38,446 bases of DNA from Candidatus Tokpelaia sp. (GTDB taxonomy: Bacteria > Pseudomonadota > Alphaproteobacteria > Rhizobiales > Rhizobiaceae), in contig NZ_QLZD01000053.1 of assembly GCF_008636115.1 (NCBI RefSeq), forward strand, positions 1-38,446, given 5' to 3'. This document shows positions 1 through 8,522 of the stretch, one piece after another. The position numbers and the translations under genes are program-made. The first letter of the stretch is position 1; each line of letters starts with the position of its first letter. Below the pieces are notes generated by a model. The model had not been told where the DNA came from. It worked only from the letters and a program-made list of their open reading frames with translations, and did no database searches.

Positions 1-144
1 ATGATGGGCACGGACAAAGTAGCCCCCGGAGAAGAGGTTTATTGCCGCCATTGCGGTGAACCTATCCCGCCGGCGCGGCTGAAGGCGATGCCGCAAATCG
101 TCTTATGTGTGGATTGCCAGGCTGAACAGGAGAAGCGCGCATGA
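1..144 (+). CDS. DksA/TraR-type C4 zinc-finger protein, phage encoded
   Basis: A 47-residue protein if it starts at the first base. The window edge means the true start may lie upstream. It carries a four-cysteine zinc finger, CRHC near residue 16 and CVDC near residue 36, as in the C-terminal part of DksA and TraR. Small proteins of this kind are common just before the head genes of Mu-like prophages in proteobacteria. They may modulate RNA polymerase, but that is inferred from the family. The stop codon overlaps the start of the next gene (ATGA), which suggests translational coupling within the late operon. Confidence 0.75.
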   Translation: MMGTDKVAPGEEVYCRHCGEPIPPARLKAMPQIVLCVDCQAEQEKRA

Positions 145-491
145 ATATGACCCTGACGCTTGCCGATTTGTCGGCAATATTGGCTTTTATTGCCCTTTGC
201 ATTTCTGTCGGCACTGCAGTGTGGGGGATATTTACGCGCGGGCATAAGCAGCATGCCAAAGATATAGCTGCTCTGAAAGAGACGGGTTTGAAGACAAATC
301 ACAGGGTGGAAAAGCTGGAAATGGCTATCAAAAGCCTGCCGGATAAAGGCACATTGCACCGCCTGGAACTGTCTATCACGGAGATGAAGGGGGATATGAA
401 AGCCATGAGCGCCGGGCTGGCACCATTAAAGACTTTAGCTGAAAATTTGACCACTATGCTGGTTGAAAATGCGAAAGGAAACAAACAATGA
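141..491 (+). CDS. DUF2730 family phage protein (Mu gp25/gp26-like)
   Basis: A 116-residue protein with one N-terminal membrane segment (about residues 10-30, ILAFIALCISVGTAVWGIF) followed by a helical, probably coiled-coil region with regular charged heptads. This layout and its position just before the terminase genes match the DUF2730 family of Mu-like phages. The function is unknown, and a link to the membrane is inferred from the hydrophobic segment. It overlaps both neighbours by a few bases, as is usual in this tightly packed operon. Confidence 0.7.
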   Translation: MNMTLTLADLSAILAFIALCISVGTAVWGIFTRGHKQHAKDIAALKETGLKTNHRVEKLEMAIKSLPDKGTLHRLELSITEMKGDMKAMSAGLAPLKTLAENLTTMLVENAKGNKQ

Positions 492-796
492 GCCTTGATT
501 TTGGATTGCTCGGCCAGAAGGTTGAGGAAGATGTGCGTCTGACGCTCTTGAAGGCGTTGAGCATGACTTCTGATAATCGGCTGAATGAGACTGTTCTGCA
601 CGAAACTTTAGACAAATTCGGCCATAGGCGCAGCCGCGATTATTTGCGCACCCAGTTGGCCAAGCTGGAAGAATTAGGCGCAATTCGGCTGGAAAAAGCC
701 GGCACAGTGCAGGTGGCGACATTGTTGCCGCCCGGGCTTGACCATATCGAGCGCCGTTCCTTTTTGGCCGGCGTGCGGCGGCCAAGCATTTATTGA
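488..796 (+). CDS. Winged-helix phage protein (VpaChn25_0724 / Mu gp26 type)
   Basis: A 102-residue protein with a predicted winged-helix fold: a helix-rich N-terminal half and a region reading LRTQLAKLEELGAIRLEK near residues 53-70, typical of helix-turn-helix plus wing proteins. In Mu-like prophages a protein of this size and kind sits between the DUF2730 gene and the small terminase. Its role in packaging or in late transcription is not established. The start ATG lies within the last codons of the preceding gene. Confidence 0.65.
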   Translation: MSLDFGLLGQKVEEDVRLTLLKALSMTSDNRLNETVLHETLDKFGHRRSRDYLRTQLAKLEELGAIRLEKAGTVQVATLLPPGLDHIERRSFLAGVRRPSIY

Positions 797-804
797 GGTG
801 GCTC

Positions 805-1311
805 ATGGCGCATGGAAAAGACAAGAAAAAACAGGCGCGCAGCCATTATGTGCTGAACCGGCAGACGCTGCCGGCTGTTGCCACTCTGTTGAAGGTGCCG
901 CTGGCCACTTTGCGCCGGTGGAAAGCGGAAGCCAGGCAGAATAGCGATGATTGGGACACGGCGCGGGCGGGCAGCCTTGTTGCCGGTGAAGCCTATACCG
1001 AGCTGATCGCCGCAGCATTAGAAGAATTTGCCGTGCAATTTCGCGCTGTGATGGACGCAATCAAGGGTGATAAAGCGCTTTCGGCGGTTGATAAAACCAA
1101 GCTTTTGGCCGGCCTCGCCGATGCTTTCAATAAAACAGTGGCTGCCGCCGGCCGCGCGGCGCCGAAAATCAGTGAGCTTGGGGTGGCCTATGATGTTCTG
1201 CAGCGCCTGTCTGCCTTTGCCGGGCGGACACGACCGGATCTGGCGCCGGCGCTGCTGGAGCTTCTGGAACCGTTTGGCGATGAAATAGCAGAGGCATATG
1301 ATGGGCGATAG
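805..1311 (+). CDS. DUF1804 family protein, putative small terminase subunit
   Basis: About 168 residues. I chose ATG 805, with a GAGG ribosome-binding site at 795-798, rather than the in-frame TTG at 793. The N-terminal 45 residues are basic and contain a helix-turn-helix (LPAVATLLKVPLATLRRWKA), followed by a helical oligomerisation region. This fits DUF1804 proteins (Mu gp27 position), which are thought to recognise phage DNA ends and hand them to the large terminase. It overlaps the large terminase gene by 14 bases. Confidence 0.75.
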   Translation: MAHGKDKKKQARSHYVLNRQTLPAVATLLKVPLATLRRWKAEARQNSDDWDTARAGSLVAGEAYTELIAAALEEFAVQFRAVMDAIKGDKALSAVDKTKLLAGLADAFNKTVAAAGRAAPKISELGVAYDVLQRLSAFAGRTRPDLAPALLELLEPFGDEIAEAYDGR

Positions 1312-2977
1312 GCTGTTGAGCGCCGGCGGTCGGCGCTTTACCAAAACCGGCTTTAGCGATGAATTGGCCAAAATGGCGGCAGCCATGCGTGCCCGCATTG
1401 ATGCCAATGTCAGCGGTTTTGACCCTGACCCGGCCGCCGTGGCCAGGCGGCGCAAGCAGGCTCTTGACCCGGTTGCCGGTTTTAAATTTTTTGCCGAGAC
1501 TTATTTCCCGCATTATTTGACCGCGGCGCCGAGCCTGTTGCACAATTATTTATTCAGAAGGTTGGCGGAGATTGCAGCATCAACTGCTATGACCGGAGTG
1601 CGCGAGGTGGATATTGCGCCGCGCGGTGCCGCAAAATCTACCCTTGTATCCCTTATTTATCCGATCTGGCGGCCACTTATCGGCAAAAGCCATTACATTA
1701 TCATTATCATGGACGCTTATGCGCAGGCAGCTTTGGCGCTGGAAGCAATTAAGGCCGAACTGGAGAGCAACCAGCGGCTGGCTATGGATTTCCCCGAAAT
1801 ATTCGGCAAAGGGCGGGTATGGCGGGAGGGAGAGATTGTCATAAAAAACGGCTGTCGAATCGAGGGGGTTGGTGCCGGTATGAAACTGCGCGGCAGGCGG
1901 CACGGCGCGCACCGGCCGGATCTGGTTATTCTGGACGATGTGGAAAATGATGAAAATGTTCGCTCGCCCGAGCAACGCAATAAGCTGGAAAGCTGGATAT
2001 TGAAAGCAGTGCTGAAGCTTGGCGCCGCTGATGACAGCATGGATTTGCTGCATATTGGCACTGTTTTGCATTATGATGCCGTGATTTTGCGCAATGCGGC
2101 GCGGCCGGGCTGGCGCAGCGCCCGTTTCCGCGCGCTGATGGACATGCCAGAGGCAATGGATTTATGGGACGAATGGGAAGAGACTTTGCGCAATGAAGGC
2201 GCGGCCGCTGCCCATGCTTTTTATCAAGTACGCAAAGCGGAAATGGATAAAGGCGCTGTGCTGAATTGGCCGGCTATGCAGAGCTTGGAAAGACTGATGC
2301 TGCAGCGGGCTGAAAGCCCGGCCGCCTTTGCCAGTGAGCAACAAGGTGAGCCTGTCTCCGAGAATTCAGCCTTCAAACTTGAGGATTTAACCTACTGGGC
2401 GCAAATAAAGCGCGATCTTTTGCTTTTTGGCGCGGTTGACCCAAGCCTTGGCAAAAGGGGCAAGCAGCGCGACCCCAGCGCCATTCTGGTAGGCGGCATT
2501 GATAAAAGCGGTGAATATCCGACTATGGATATTGTTGAAGCGAGCATAAGGAAGCGCACGCCGGACAAGATTATTGAAGATATTTTGGCGATGCAAAGCC
2601 GCTATCACTGTCAGATATGGTTTGTCGAGAGTGTGCAGTTTCAGGAATTTTTGCGCACCGAGCTGATGAAACGAGCCTTGCAGCGCGGCATTGTGCTGCC
2701 GGCCATGCCGATTATCCCCAATACCGACAAAGCCTTGCGCATTGAGAGCCTGCAGCCGCATGTGGTGATGGGGGCTATTCGCTTCCATTCAAGCCAGCGG
2801 ACACTGATTGAGCAATTAACGCAATGGCCGGACGGTGACCATGATGACGGGCCTGATTGTCTGGAAATGCTGTGGGTCAATGCTATCCGCTTTGCTGCCC
2901 AGGCAATGACCGGCACAGGCGGCATAAAGAGCGCGCCGCGCCGGCGGCCGGGATTTGCAGCGGGGTATAATTTATGA
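1298..2977 (+). CDS. Terminase large subunit (Mu gp28-like)
   Basis: A 559-residue packaging motor ATPase/nuclease. A Walker A-like loop (PRGAAKST) lies near residues 107-114 and a Walker B strand (LVILDDVE) near residues 208-215. An RNase H-type nuclease motif beginning GAVDPSLG lies near residue 377. The order and length match Mu-like large terminases, which cut the phage genome and pump it into the prohead. An alternative start one codon downstream (ATG 1301) is possible, since the gene begins ATGATG. It overlaps the portal gene by four bases. Confidence 0.92.
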   Translation: MMGDRLLSAGGRRFTKTGFSDELAKMAAAMRARIDANVSGFDPDPAAVARRRKQALDPVAGFKFFAETYFPHYLTAAPSLLHNYLFRRLAEIAASTAMTGVREVDIAPRGAAKSTLVSLIYPIWRPLIGKSHYIIIIMDAYAQAALALEAIKAELESNQRLAMDFPEIFGKGRVWREGEIVIKNGCRIEGVGAGMKLRGRRHGAHRPDLVILDDVENDENVRSPEQRNKLESWILKAVLKLGAADDSMDLLHIGTVLHYDAVILRNAARPGWRSARFRALMDMPEAMDLWDEWEETLRNEGAAAAHAFYQVRKAEMDKGAVLNWPAMQSLERLMLQRAESPAAFASEQQGEPVSENSAFKLEDLTYWAQIKRDLLLFGAVDPSLGKRGKQRDPSAILVGGIDKSGEYPTMDIVEASIRKRTPDKIIEDILAMQSRYHCQIWFVESVQFQEFLRTELMKRALQRGIVLPAMPIIPNTDKALRIESLQPHVVMGAIRFHSSQRTLIEQLTQWPDGDHDDGPDCLEMLWVNAIRFAAQAMTGTGGIKSAPRRRPGFAAGYNL

Positions 2978-4644
2978 GCAAGCGCAAAAACAGGCATAAA
3001 CGCGTTGATCTTGCTGCCGCAAAGCCGGCAGCGGCGGTGCAGGCGGCAGCTATCAGCGCTAATTTGTTCCGCATTCTGGCCACCAACCAGAATGATGTGT
3101 ATATGCCGCAATACACCAAGGCGATGCGGTCGCAAGATCGCACAATCTTGATGAAGGGTGCCGGCAAAGGCATTCGCCTCTATGACGAAGTGCTGGAGGA
3201 CGGGCATGCTTATAGCGTGCTGAATAAGCGCAAAGACAAAATTATCGCCCGCAACTGGGTTGTGGAAGCGGCTGAAGAAGATGATGCGCGCGCCCAGGCT
3301 GCGGCCGAGCTGGTGGAAAAGGCCCTGAAGCGCATTAATTTTGATGTTGTCTGCAAAGGACTGCTGGACGCTGTGCTTTACGGCTATGCGGTGGCAGAAA
3401 TTGAGTGGGAGCTGGTGGATAATCTGATTTTGCCGCGCGCCATTGCCCGCCAGCCGCAGAGGCGCTTTTTGTTTGACCCTGAAGGGCGCCCCCGCTTGTT
3501 GACCAGGCAGGATAGCGGTGAGGGCGAAGCTTTGCCCGACCGCAAATTTATTGTCCACCGCCATGATTTTGACGGCAGTGACCCTTACGGGCGCGGCCTT
3601 GGCCGTATTCTCTATTGGCATATTTTATTCAAGCGCGAGGGGGTCGGCTTTTGGGGCAATTTTCTGGAAAAATATGCCAGCCCCACGCCGGTAGGCAAAT
3701 ATCCGCTGGGGACGCCGCCTGATGAGCAAGACCGTTTGCTGGATAAATTAGCGGCTATGGTGCAGCAAGGGGCGCTGGTGCTGCCGCTGGGCAGCGAGGT
3801 GGAGTTTTTAGAGAGCACGCGCGATGCAAAAGTGAGCTATGGCGACTGGTGCAGCTATTGGGACGAACAGACCAGCATTGCCGTTCTGGGCGAAAATTTG
3901 TCCACATCATTAACGGACGATGGCAGCCGGGCGGCGGCAGAAACGCATATGGAAGTGTCTGACGGCGTGGCAGATGCTGACAGTGATTTGCTCTCGGCGA
4001 CCCTTAGCAGCACTCTGGCGCAATGGATTGTCGATTTTAATATGCCCGGTGCGCCTGTGCCCAGCATTTACCGGCCGCGGTCAAAAAACCAGTTGGCGGA
4101 AGAGCAATATCGCCAAGCGCGGGCAGGGCGTATTAAAGCCGATATGGACAATATGAAAGGGCTGTTGCAATGCGGTTTTAAGCCGAAACAGGGGCTGACA
4201 GCCAGCCTTTCAGCAATTCTCGATGATGATGTGGAATTGCTGACCGAGGCGGATAAGACTGTGTATGCCGATATTCTGGCCGCCGGAAAAAGTGAGCCGG
4301 CCGCCGGCGGCATTGGCGGGTTTGGCAGCTCTGCCGGCAGTTTCGGCTTTTCGGCGCCGGTGCCGGCGGAACATGACCACGGTTTGCAGGCTATATTGGA
4401 TCAGATTGAAGATGCCAGCCAGCCGGTGATTGACGGCTGGCTGCAAATGATAAAGAGCCGGCTTAAGCAAGCACAGGCTGCCGGCAAAACGCTGGAAGAG
4501 ATGCGGGTGGATTTGCTGACGCTTTACCCAGAGCTTGATACAATGCCGCTTGGTGAAATCCTGACCGATGCGCAGGCGGTGGGGGAGTTAATGGGCCGAG
4601 ATGATGTGCACGAGGATACGCGCCGCATAGCTGACGGGATTTGA
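2974..4644 (+). CDS. Portal protein (DUF935, Mu gp29-like)
   Basis: A 556-residue portal subunit of the DUF935 family. This is the dodecameric ring at the head vertex through which DNA enters and to which the tail joins. Family features include an N-terminal lysine-rich tail, a central block reading ALYGYAVAEIEWEL near residue 135, and a C-terminal helical domain starting near residue 320 (SRAAAETHMEVSD). The C-terminal part aligns by eye with the portal fragment left in the second prophage at 31753-32403. The start overlaps the terminase stop. Confidence 0.92.
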   Translation: MSKRKNRHKRVDLAAAKPAAAVQAAAISANLFRILATNQNDVYMPQYTKAMRSQDRTILMKGAGKGIRLYDEVLEDGHAYSVLNKRKDKIIARNWVVEAAEEDDARAQAAAELVEKALKRINFDVVCKGLLDAVLYGYAVAEIEWELVDNLILPRAIARQPQRRFLFDPEGRPRLLTRQDSGEGEALPDRKFIVHRHDFDGSDPYGRGLGRILYWHILFKREGVGFWGNFLEKYASPTPVGKYPLGTPPDEQDRLLDKLAAMVQQGALVLPLGSEVEFLESTRDAKVSYGDWCSYWDEQTSIAVLGENLSTSLTDDGSRAAAETHMEVSDGVADADSDLLSATLSSTLAQWIVDFNMPGAPVPSIYRPRSKNQLAEEQYRQARAGRIKADMDNMKGLLQCGFKPKQGLTASLSAILDDDVELLTEADKTVYADILAAGKSEPAAGGIGGFGSSAGSFGFSAPVPAEHDHGLQAILDQIEDASQPVIDGWLQMIKSRLKQAQAAGKTLEEMRVDLLTLYPELDTMPLGEILTDAQAVGELMGRDDVHEDTRRIADGI

Positions 4645-4654
4645 GGAGCATTAA

Positions 4655-5920
4655 ATGAGCTTTCAAACCCCATTTAAAGAGGCGATTGACTATTTGAAAC
4701 AAAAAGTCAATTTGCCAAGCAAAACATGGCGGGACATTGAAGGCCGCAGCCATGACCGCGCTTTTGTAGTGGCCGGGGCAACCAAAGAGGCTTTGCTCAA
4801 TGATTTGCGCCGCGCGGTTGATGACGCTCTGGACAAGGGCACGCGATTAGACGAATTTACCAAGGATTTTGAAAAAACCGCCGCAAAGCATGGTTGGACG
4901 GGGTGGACAGGTGAAAGCAGCCCTGCCGGCCGGGCATGGCGGGCGCGCACTATTTATGAGACCAATTTACGCACCGCCTATGCGGCCGGGCGCTATAAGC
5001 AAATGACCGACCCGGATATGGTCAGAGCACGACCCTATTGGCAATATAAGCACGGCTTTACCCGCCGGCCGAAAACACCGCGGAGCCACCATTTGGCGCT
5101 TGACGGGTTGATTTTGCGCTGCGATGACCCGGCATGGGAAGAGATTTATCCGCCCAATGGCTGGGGCTGCACTTGCGGCGTTGTGCCGTTGAGCCGGCGG
5201 CAGATGGAGCGGCTGGGGCGGTTTGCCCCCGACACTAGCCCGAATTTGCCGAATCGGCGGGTGGTTGACCCGGCAACTGGTGAAACAGAATTTGTGCCGC
5301 AGGGCATAGGTTTTGGCTGGAACCATGCGCCGGGCAAGGACTGGGCAGAAGGGCTGATACCGAAAGAACTGCAAAAACCGCTGGCGGATAGCGCAGAGAC
5401 GCCGGATAAAGGCAGCTCGCCGCCGGCAAAGCTTGTGCCTTTGCGCCAGATAGCGCGCCCGAGCAAAGCCGAGGAATTGCCGGAAGGCAAGCCGGCCGAG
5501 TGGTATGTCGACAAGATTTTAGGCCTGGTTGGGGCAAGGCGCGGGGCAGACGGGGCAAAGCTTATCCGCGACAAAGCCGGGCAGGCAGTGGCTGTCTCTG
5601 ACGCGATGTTTAAAACGGGCGATGGGCGTTGGAAGGTCTTTAAGCAAGGCAGGGCGAGCAGCTTGCTTAAAGCTTTTGAGGCTCTGATTGACCCGGACGA
5701 AATCTGGGTTGATTGGGAGAAGAACAGAGATACAGGCGATATGATGCTAAAGCGCCGCTATGTGCGCTTTGATCCGGATTTAGCGGTATTTTCTGCCTTT
5801 AGCTGGGGCAAAGACGGGTGGGGCGGCAGCACATTATTCCCTACTCGCGGCAGTTCTGGAAAACGGGAGCGGTATATTGAAGGGCAGCGGCATGGCGCGC
5901 TGCTTTATCGGCGCAAATAA
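4655..5920 (+). CDS. MuF head morphogenesis protein with C-terminal BECR-type nuclease-like domain
   Basis: A 421-residue minor head protein. Residues 1-190 are the MuF domain, ending in the diagnostic block PPNGWGCTCGVVPLSRRQ near residue 165-185. After a Pro/Ser-rich linker (about 245-280), residues 285-421 form a separate domain with SSLLKAFEALIDPDEIW and a following basic strand. This resembles the phage-associated barnase/EndoU/colicin/RelE-like (PBECR) RNase domains known at MuF C-termini. Such domains may be injected with the DNA as toxins. The fold is a family-based inference. It lies ten bases after the portal gene, with a GGAG ribosome-binding site. Confidence 0.85.
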   Translation: MSFQTPFKEAIDYLKQKVNLPSKTWRDIEGRSHDRAFVVAGATKEALLNDLRRAVDDALDKGTRLDEFTKDFEKTAAKHGWTGWTGESSPAGRAWRARTIYETNLRTAYAAGRYKQMTDPDMVRARPYWQYKHGFTRRPKTPRSHHLALDGLILRCDDPAWEEIYPPNGWGCTCGVVPLSRRQMERLGRFAPDTSPNLPNRRVVDPATGETEFVPQGIGFGWNHAPGKDWAEGLIPKELQKPLADSAETPDKGSSPPAKLVPLRQIARPSKAEELPEGKPAEWYVDKILGLVGARRGADGAKLIRDKAGQAVAVSDAMFKTGDGRWKVFKQGRASSLLKAFEALIDPDEIWVDWEKNRDTGDMMLKRRYVRFDPDLAVFSAFSWGKDGWGGSTLFPTRGSSGKRERYIEGQRHGALLYRRK

Positions 5921-5945
5921 AAAGCCGCACACAAGAGGCGGCTTT
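5921..5945 (+). terminator. Hairpin after the MuF gene
   Basis: An 8-bp perfect stem (AAAGCCGC with GCGGCTTT) around a 9-base loop begins directly after the MuF stop codon. Only three T follow, so it is a weak terminator or an mRNA-stabilising hairpin. Confidence 0.5.
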
Positions 5946-6033
5946 GACGCTAATTCCCTTGGTCATCTGTCTTGTGCAGCATCTGGGTTATTAGTCGCGC
6001 ACTCAATATAGCAAAAACGCGGGAGATAAGCAA

Positions 6034-6564
6034 GTGCTGGCGACATTCAAAATAGAGTTTGATGAGGCAACCAAAAGGCGGCTGGAGCAGTTTCTGGCCA
6101 CACTTGAGGCCCGCGCTGCCAATATTCCCGGCGCGCTGAAAAATATTGGCGAAGCGCTGCTGCAAACCACGCGTGAGCGTTTTGATAGCGGCAAAGACCC
6201 TGATGGCAAAATGTGGCAGGAACTGGCGCCGCTAACAGTAATGCTGCGGCGCAGCTCAAAGCCGATATTGCTGCGCACTGGGCGGCTGCGCAATTCCGTT
6301 TCCTACAATATTATCAATAATCGCCTTGAGCTGGGGCCGAATACGGTTGACGCGGCAATCCATCAATTTGGCGGCGAGATTGTGCCGAAAGACAGCCAGG
6401 CGCTGCGTATACCCGGCCTGTCCGGCGCGAACCGCGCAATATTCCTGAAAAAGGTAACTATTCCAGCCCGCCCTTATATCGGCTTTGGTGAGGTAGATGA
6501 ACAGGCGGCAACCGATGCTTTGCTGGACTGGCTGGATATTGAACAAGAGGCGAGGAGTGTGTGA
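6034..6564 (+). CDS. Phage virion morphogenesis protein (gpG-like)
   Basis: A 176-residue protein starting at GTG 6034 behind GGGAGA. The family (Mu gpG, virion morphogenesis/tail completion) is recognised by the central motif in which a conserved L-RTGRLRNSV segment (about residues 80-90) is followed by AAIHQFGGEI and then PARPYIGFGEVD. It probably forms part of the head-tail interface. The homologous gene in prophage 2 is at 29999-30496 and shares the IHQ-GG and PARPF blocks. Confidence 0.85.
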   Translation: MLATFKIEFDEATKRRLEQFLATLEARAANIPGALKNIGEALLQTTRERFDSGKDPDGKMWQELAPLTVMLRRSSKPILLRTGRLRNSVSYNIINNRLELGPNTVDAAIHQFGGEIVPKDSQALRIPGLSGANRAIFLKKVTIPARPYIGFGEVDEQAATDALLDWLDIEQEARSV

Positions 6565-6617
6565 AACACACGACTGGGACAGATTGAAGACCAGGCGGAA
6601 ATAGACTAGGTTGCAGT

Positions 6618-6646
6618 AAAGCGGCGCTGGTGCGCCTCGCCGCTTT
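6618..6646 (+). terminator. Strong hairpin after gpG gene
   Basis: A 9-bp perfect stem (AAAGCGGCG with CGCCGCTTT) with an 11-base loop and TTTT at the 3' side. This is a likely Rho-independent terminator at the end of the terminase-portal-F-G group. Confidence 0.6.
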
Positions 6647-6768
6647 TGGCGGGTAATGGGCGCTAAAAAGTGGAAAAACCGCTGGAGCCGCGTCAGACAG
6701 GCGTCAGATTTTGTTTTAATGCCGGCGGGTGGAGCGCCCCCGCAAAAATATTTAAAAAAAGCGACAAG

Positions 6769-6790
6769 CGGGCATTGTGCCCGTTTTTTT
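6769..6790 (+). terminator. Rho-independent terminator, first copy of a repeated type
   Basis: Stem CGGGCA/TGCCCG with a 3-base loop and seven T. Closely similar terminators stand at 14818 and 21461, each in front of a phage gene. The interval 6565-6845 holds no convincing gene, only this and the hairpin at 6618. Confidence 0.8.
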
Positions 6791-6845
6791 ATGCCGGTGC
6801 ACAGGCCATGCTGATAGCGGATTTGAACCGCAACGCGAGGCCGGC

Positions 6846-8006
6846 ATGGCGACTGCTTACCCCAAAAATTTGACGGTGGAAATTTGCCGGCCGGGCAAGT
6901 TTGAAAGCTCGGACGGCAGCGGCGTCACCTTTAGCGATGCCGAGCTGGCTGATGTTGCCGCGAAATATACGCCGGAATTTGATGCGCCGGCGGTCTTGGG
7001 GCACCCGGTAGATAATGACCCTGCCTATGGCTGGGTGCAGGGGCTGCGCTATGACAGACATACACACCGGCTGATTGCCGATATTGGCGATGTTGCCCCA
7101 AGCCTGGCGCAGGCTGTGCGGGATAAAAAATTTAAAAAGATTTCGGCCAGCTTCCATATGCCTGACAGCCCGGCTAATCCGCGGCCCGGCACATATTATT
7201 TGCGCCATGTCGGCTTTTTGGGAGCGGCGGCACCGGCGGTGACCGGCCTCAAACCGGTGCATTTGCGCGCGGGCAATGGGCGGATTGTTGAAATATCCCT
7301 TACAGAAAATGATTGGAAAGGCAAGGCAATGGAATTCCTCGATAAATTAAAGGCAATTTTTGTTAAAGCGCTGGGGCAGGAAAAGGCCGACAGCCTGATG
7401 GATAATGAGGAACTTTCGCAGGTTTTGGCGGAAGAAGCGGCAAAAAAGGCAAAAGAGGAAGCGGAAACTGCCGCCGCTAATGCTGCCAGCGACACGCCGG
7501 CGCCGGCAGAACCAGAAAAGGACAAAGAAGAGGAAGACAAGAAAAAAGATAATGCTTCTCTCTCTGCCTCACTTGCCGCCCGGGAAAAGGCCGTGGCTGC
7601 CAAGGAAAAAGAACTCAAGACAAAAGCACAGGCGCTTATTCATAGCAATCATGTGAGCTTTGCCGCTGGCCTGATTAAAGATGGCAAATTATTGCCAAAA
7701 GATAAAGATGTGCTGGTGGCCGCACTGGACGCGGCGGCAGTGAATTCCACCGTATCCTTTGCCGATGGCCGCACCGGCACGGCCGCGGCGGCGCTGCAGG
7801 AAGTTTTGACCGGCCTGCCGCAGGTGGTGCCTTTTGGCAAAGCCGTGCCGCCCGAAAAGCAGAATAAGCGTGTCTCGCTTGCCGCACCGGACGGCTATAG
7901 CGTGGCGGAAGATGAAGACGACCTTTATGCCAAAGCGAAAAAATATCAGGCAGAGCACCCTGATGTCGATTGGCTGAAATGCGTTGAGGCCGTGCAAGGG
8001 CAGTAA
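6846..8006 (+). CDS. Prohead protease/scaffold (Mu gpI-like)
   Basis: A 386-residue protein. The start ATG 6846 is chosen for its GAGG at 6837-6840. The N-terminal half has the Mu gpI protease look, with VLGHPVDNDPAYGWVQGLRYD near residues 50-70 and KKISASFHMP near residue 100. The C-terminal half, from about residue 160, is a charged Ala/Lys/Glu coiled coil expected to act as the scaffold. An in-frame ATG at 7329 preceded by AAGG could start a separate scaffold (as gpZ inside gpI in Mu), which is inferred. Confidence 0.85.
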   Translation: MATAYPKNLTVEICRPGKFESSDGSGVTFSDAELADVAAKYTPEFDAPAVLGHPVDNDPAYGWVQGLRYDRHTHRLIADIGDVAPSLAQAVRDKKFKKISASFHMPDSPANPRPGTYYLRHVGFLGAAAPAVTGLKPVHLRAGNGRIVEISLTENDWKGKAMEFLDKLKAIFVKALGQEKADSLMDNEELSQVLAEEAAKKAKEEAETAAANAASDTPAPAEPEKDKEEEDKKKDNASLSASLAAREKAVAAKEKELKTKAQALIHSNHVSFAAGLIKDGKLLPKDKDVLVAALDAAAVNSTVSFADGRTGTAAAALQEVLTGLPQVVPFGKAVPPEKQNKRVSLAAPDGYSVAEDEDDLYAKAKKYQAEHPDVDWLKCVEAVQGQ

Positions 8007-8074
8007 GCAGGCCGCTATGCGGTCAGAGAAGTAATTTATGCGGCAATGCGCCGGCAAATAATGAGGATTGAGAC

Positions 8075-8434
8075 ATGGCGGAACAAGAAAACTACTTTAG
8101 AGGGGCGATTGAGACGCTCGCCTACACAATTATCCCCAAAGAGCAGATTAAAGCAGGCCAGGCGGTGGGGTTTGACGGGCGGATTGCCAAGGCAGGCCAA
8201 GCCGTGCAGGGGGTGGCGGCGCATGATACGGACGAATTTGACCTTGAAAGGGGCCTGAAGATTGTGGCCATAGGTCAGGTGGATTTGATGGCGGGCAGCG
8301 CGATCAAGCAAGGTGATGCTCTGACGCCTGATGATGACGGCCTGCCGAAATCCGGCGGCAACGGTTTTGGCATTGCCTTGTCAAATGCAGACAAAGGCGG
8401 CCTTGTGAAAGTGCTGCTGCGCGGCAGCCTCTAA
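8075..8434 (+). CDS. Head decoration-like protein (DUF2190)
   Basis: A 119-residue beta-rich protein of the DUF2190/decoration type found directly before the major capsid gene. Features include repeated Gly-Gln-Ala-Val segments (KAGQAVGFDGRIAKAGQAV) and a terminal LVKVLLRGSL. Such proteins trim or stabilise the outer capsid surface. GAGG lies ten bases before ATG 8075. Prophage 2 carries a different version at 28461-28868. Confidence 0.75.
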   Translation: MAEQENYFRGAIETLAYTIIPKEQIKAGQAVGFDGRIAKAGQAVQGVAAHDTDEFDLERGLKIVAIGQVDLMAGSAIKQGDALTPDDDGLPKSGGNGFGIALSNADKGGLVKVLLRGSL

Positions 8435-8522
8435 GCGGCTCACGGGCCAAGGCCTGCGCGCTTGTGCCGGCCATGCCTGACGGGAATGAAATGAGATTAT
8501 ATTTTTTAAAGGAATGTGAATT

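Noticed and set aside
6670-6873. A 67-codon ORF between gpG and the protease gene
   Set aside because: It reads through a clear terminator hairpin and T-run and overlaps the start of the protease in another frame.
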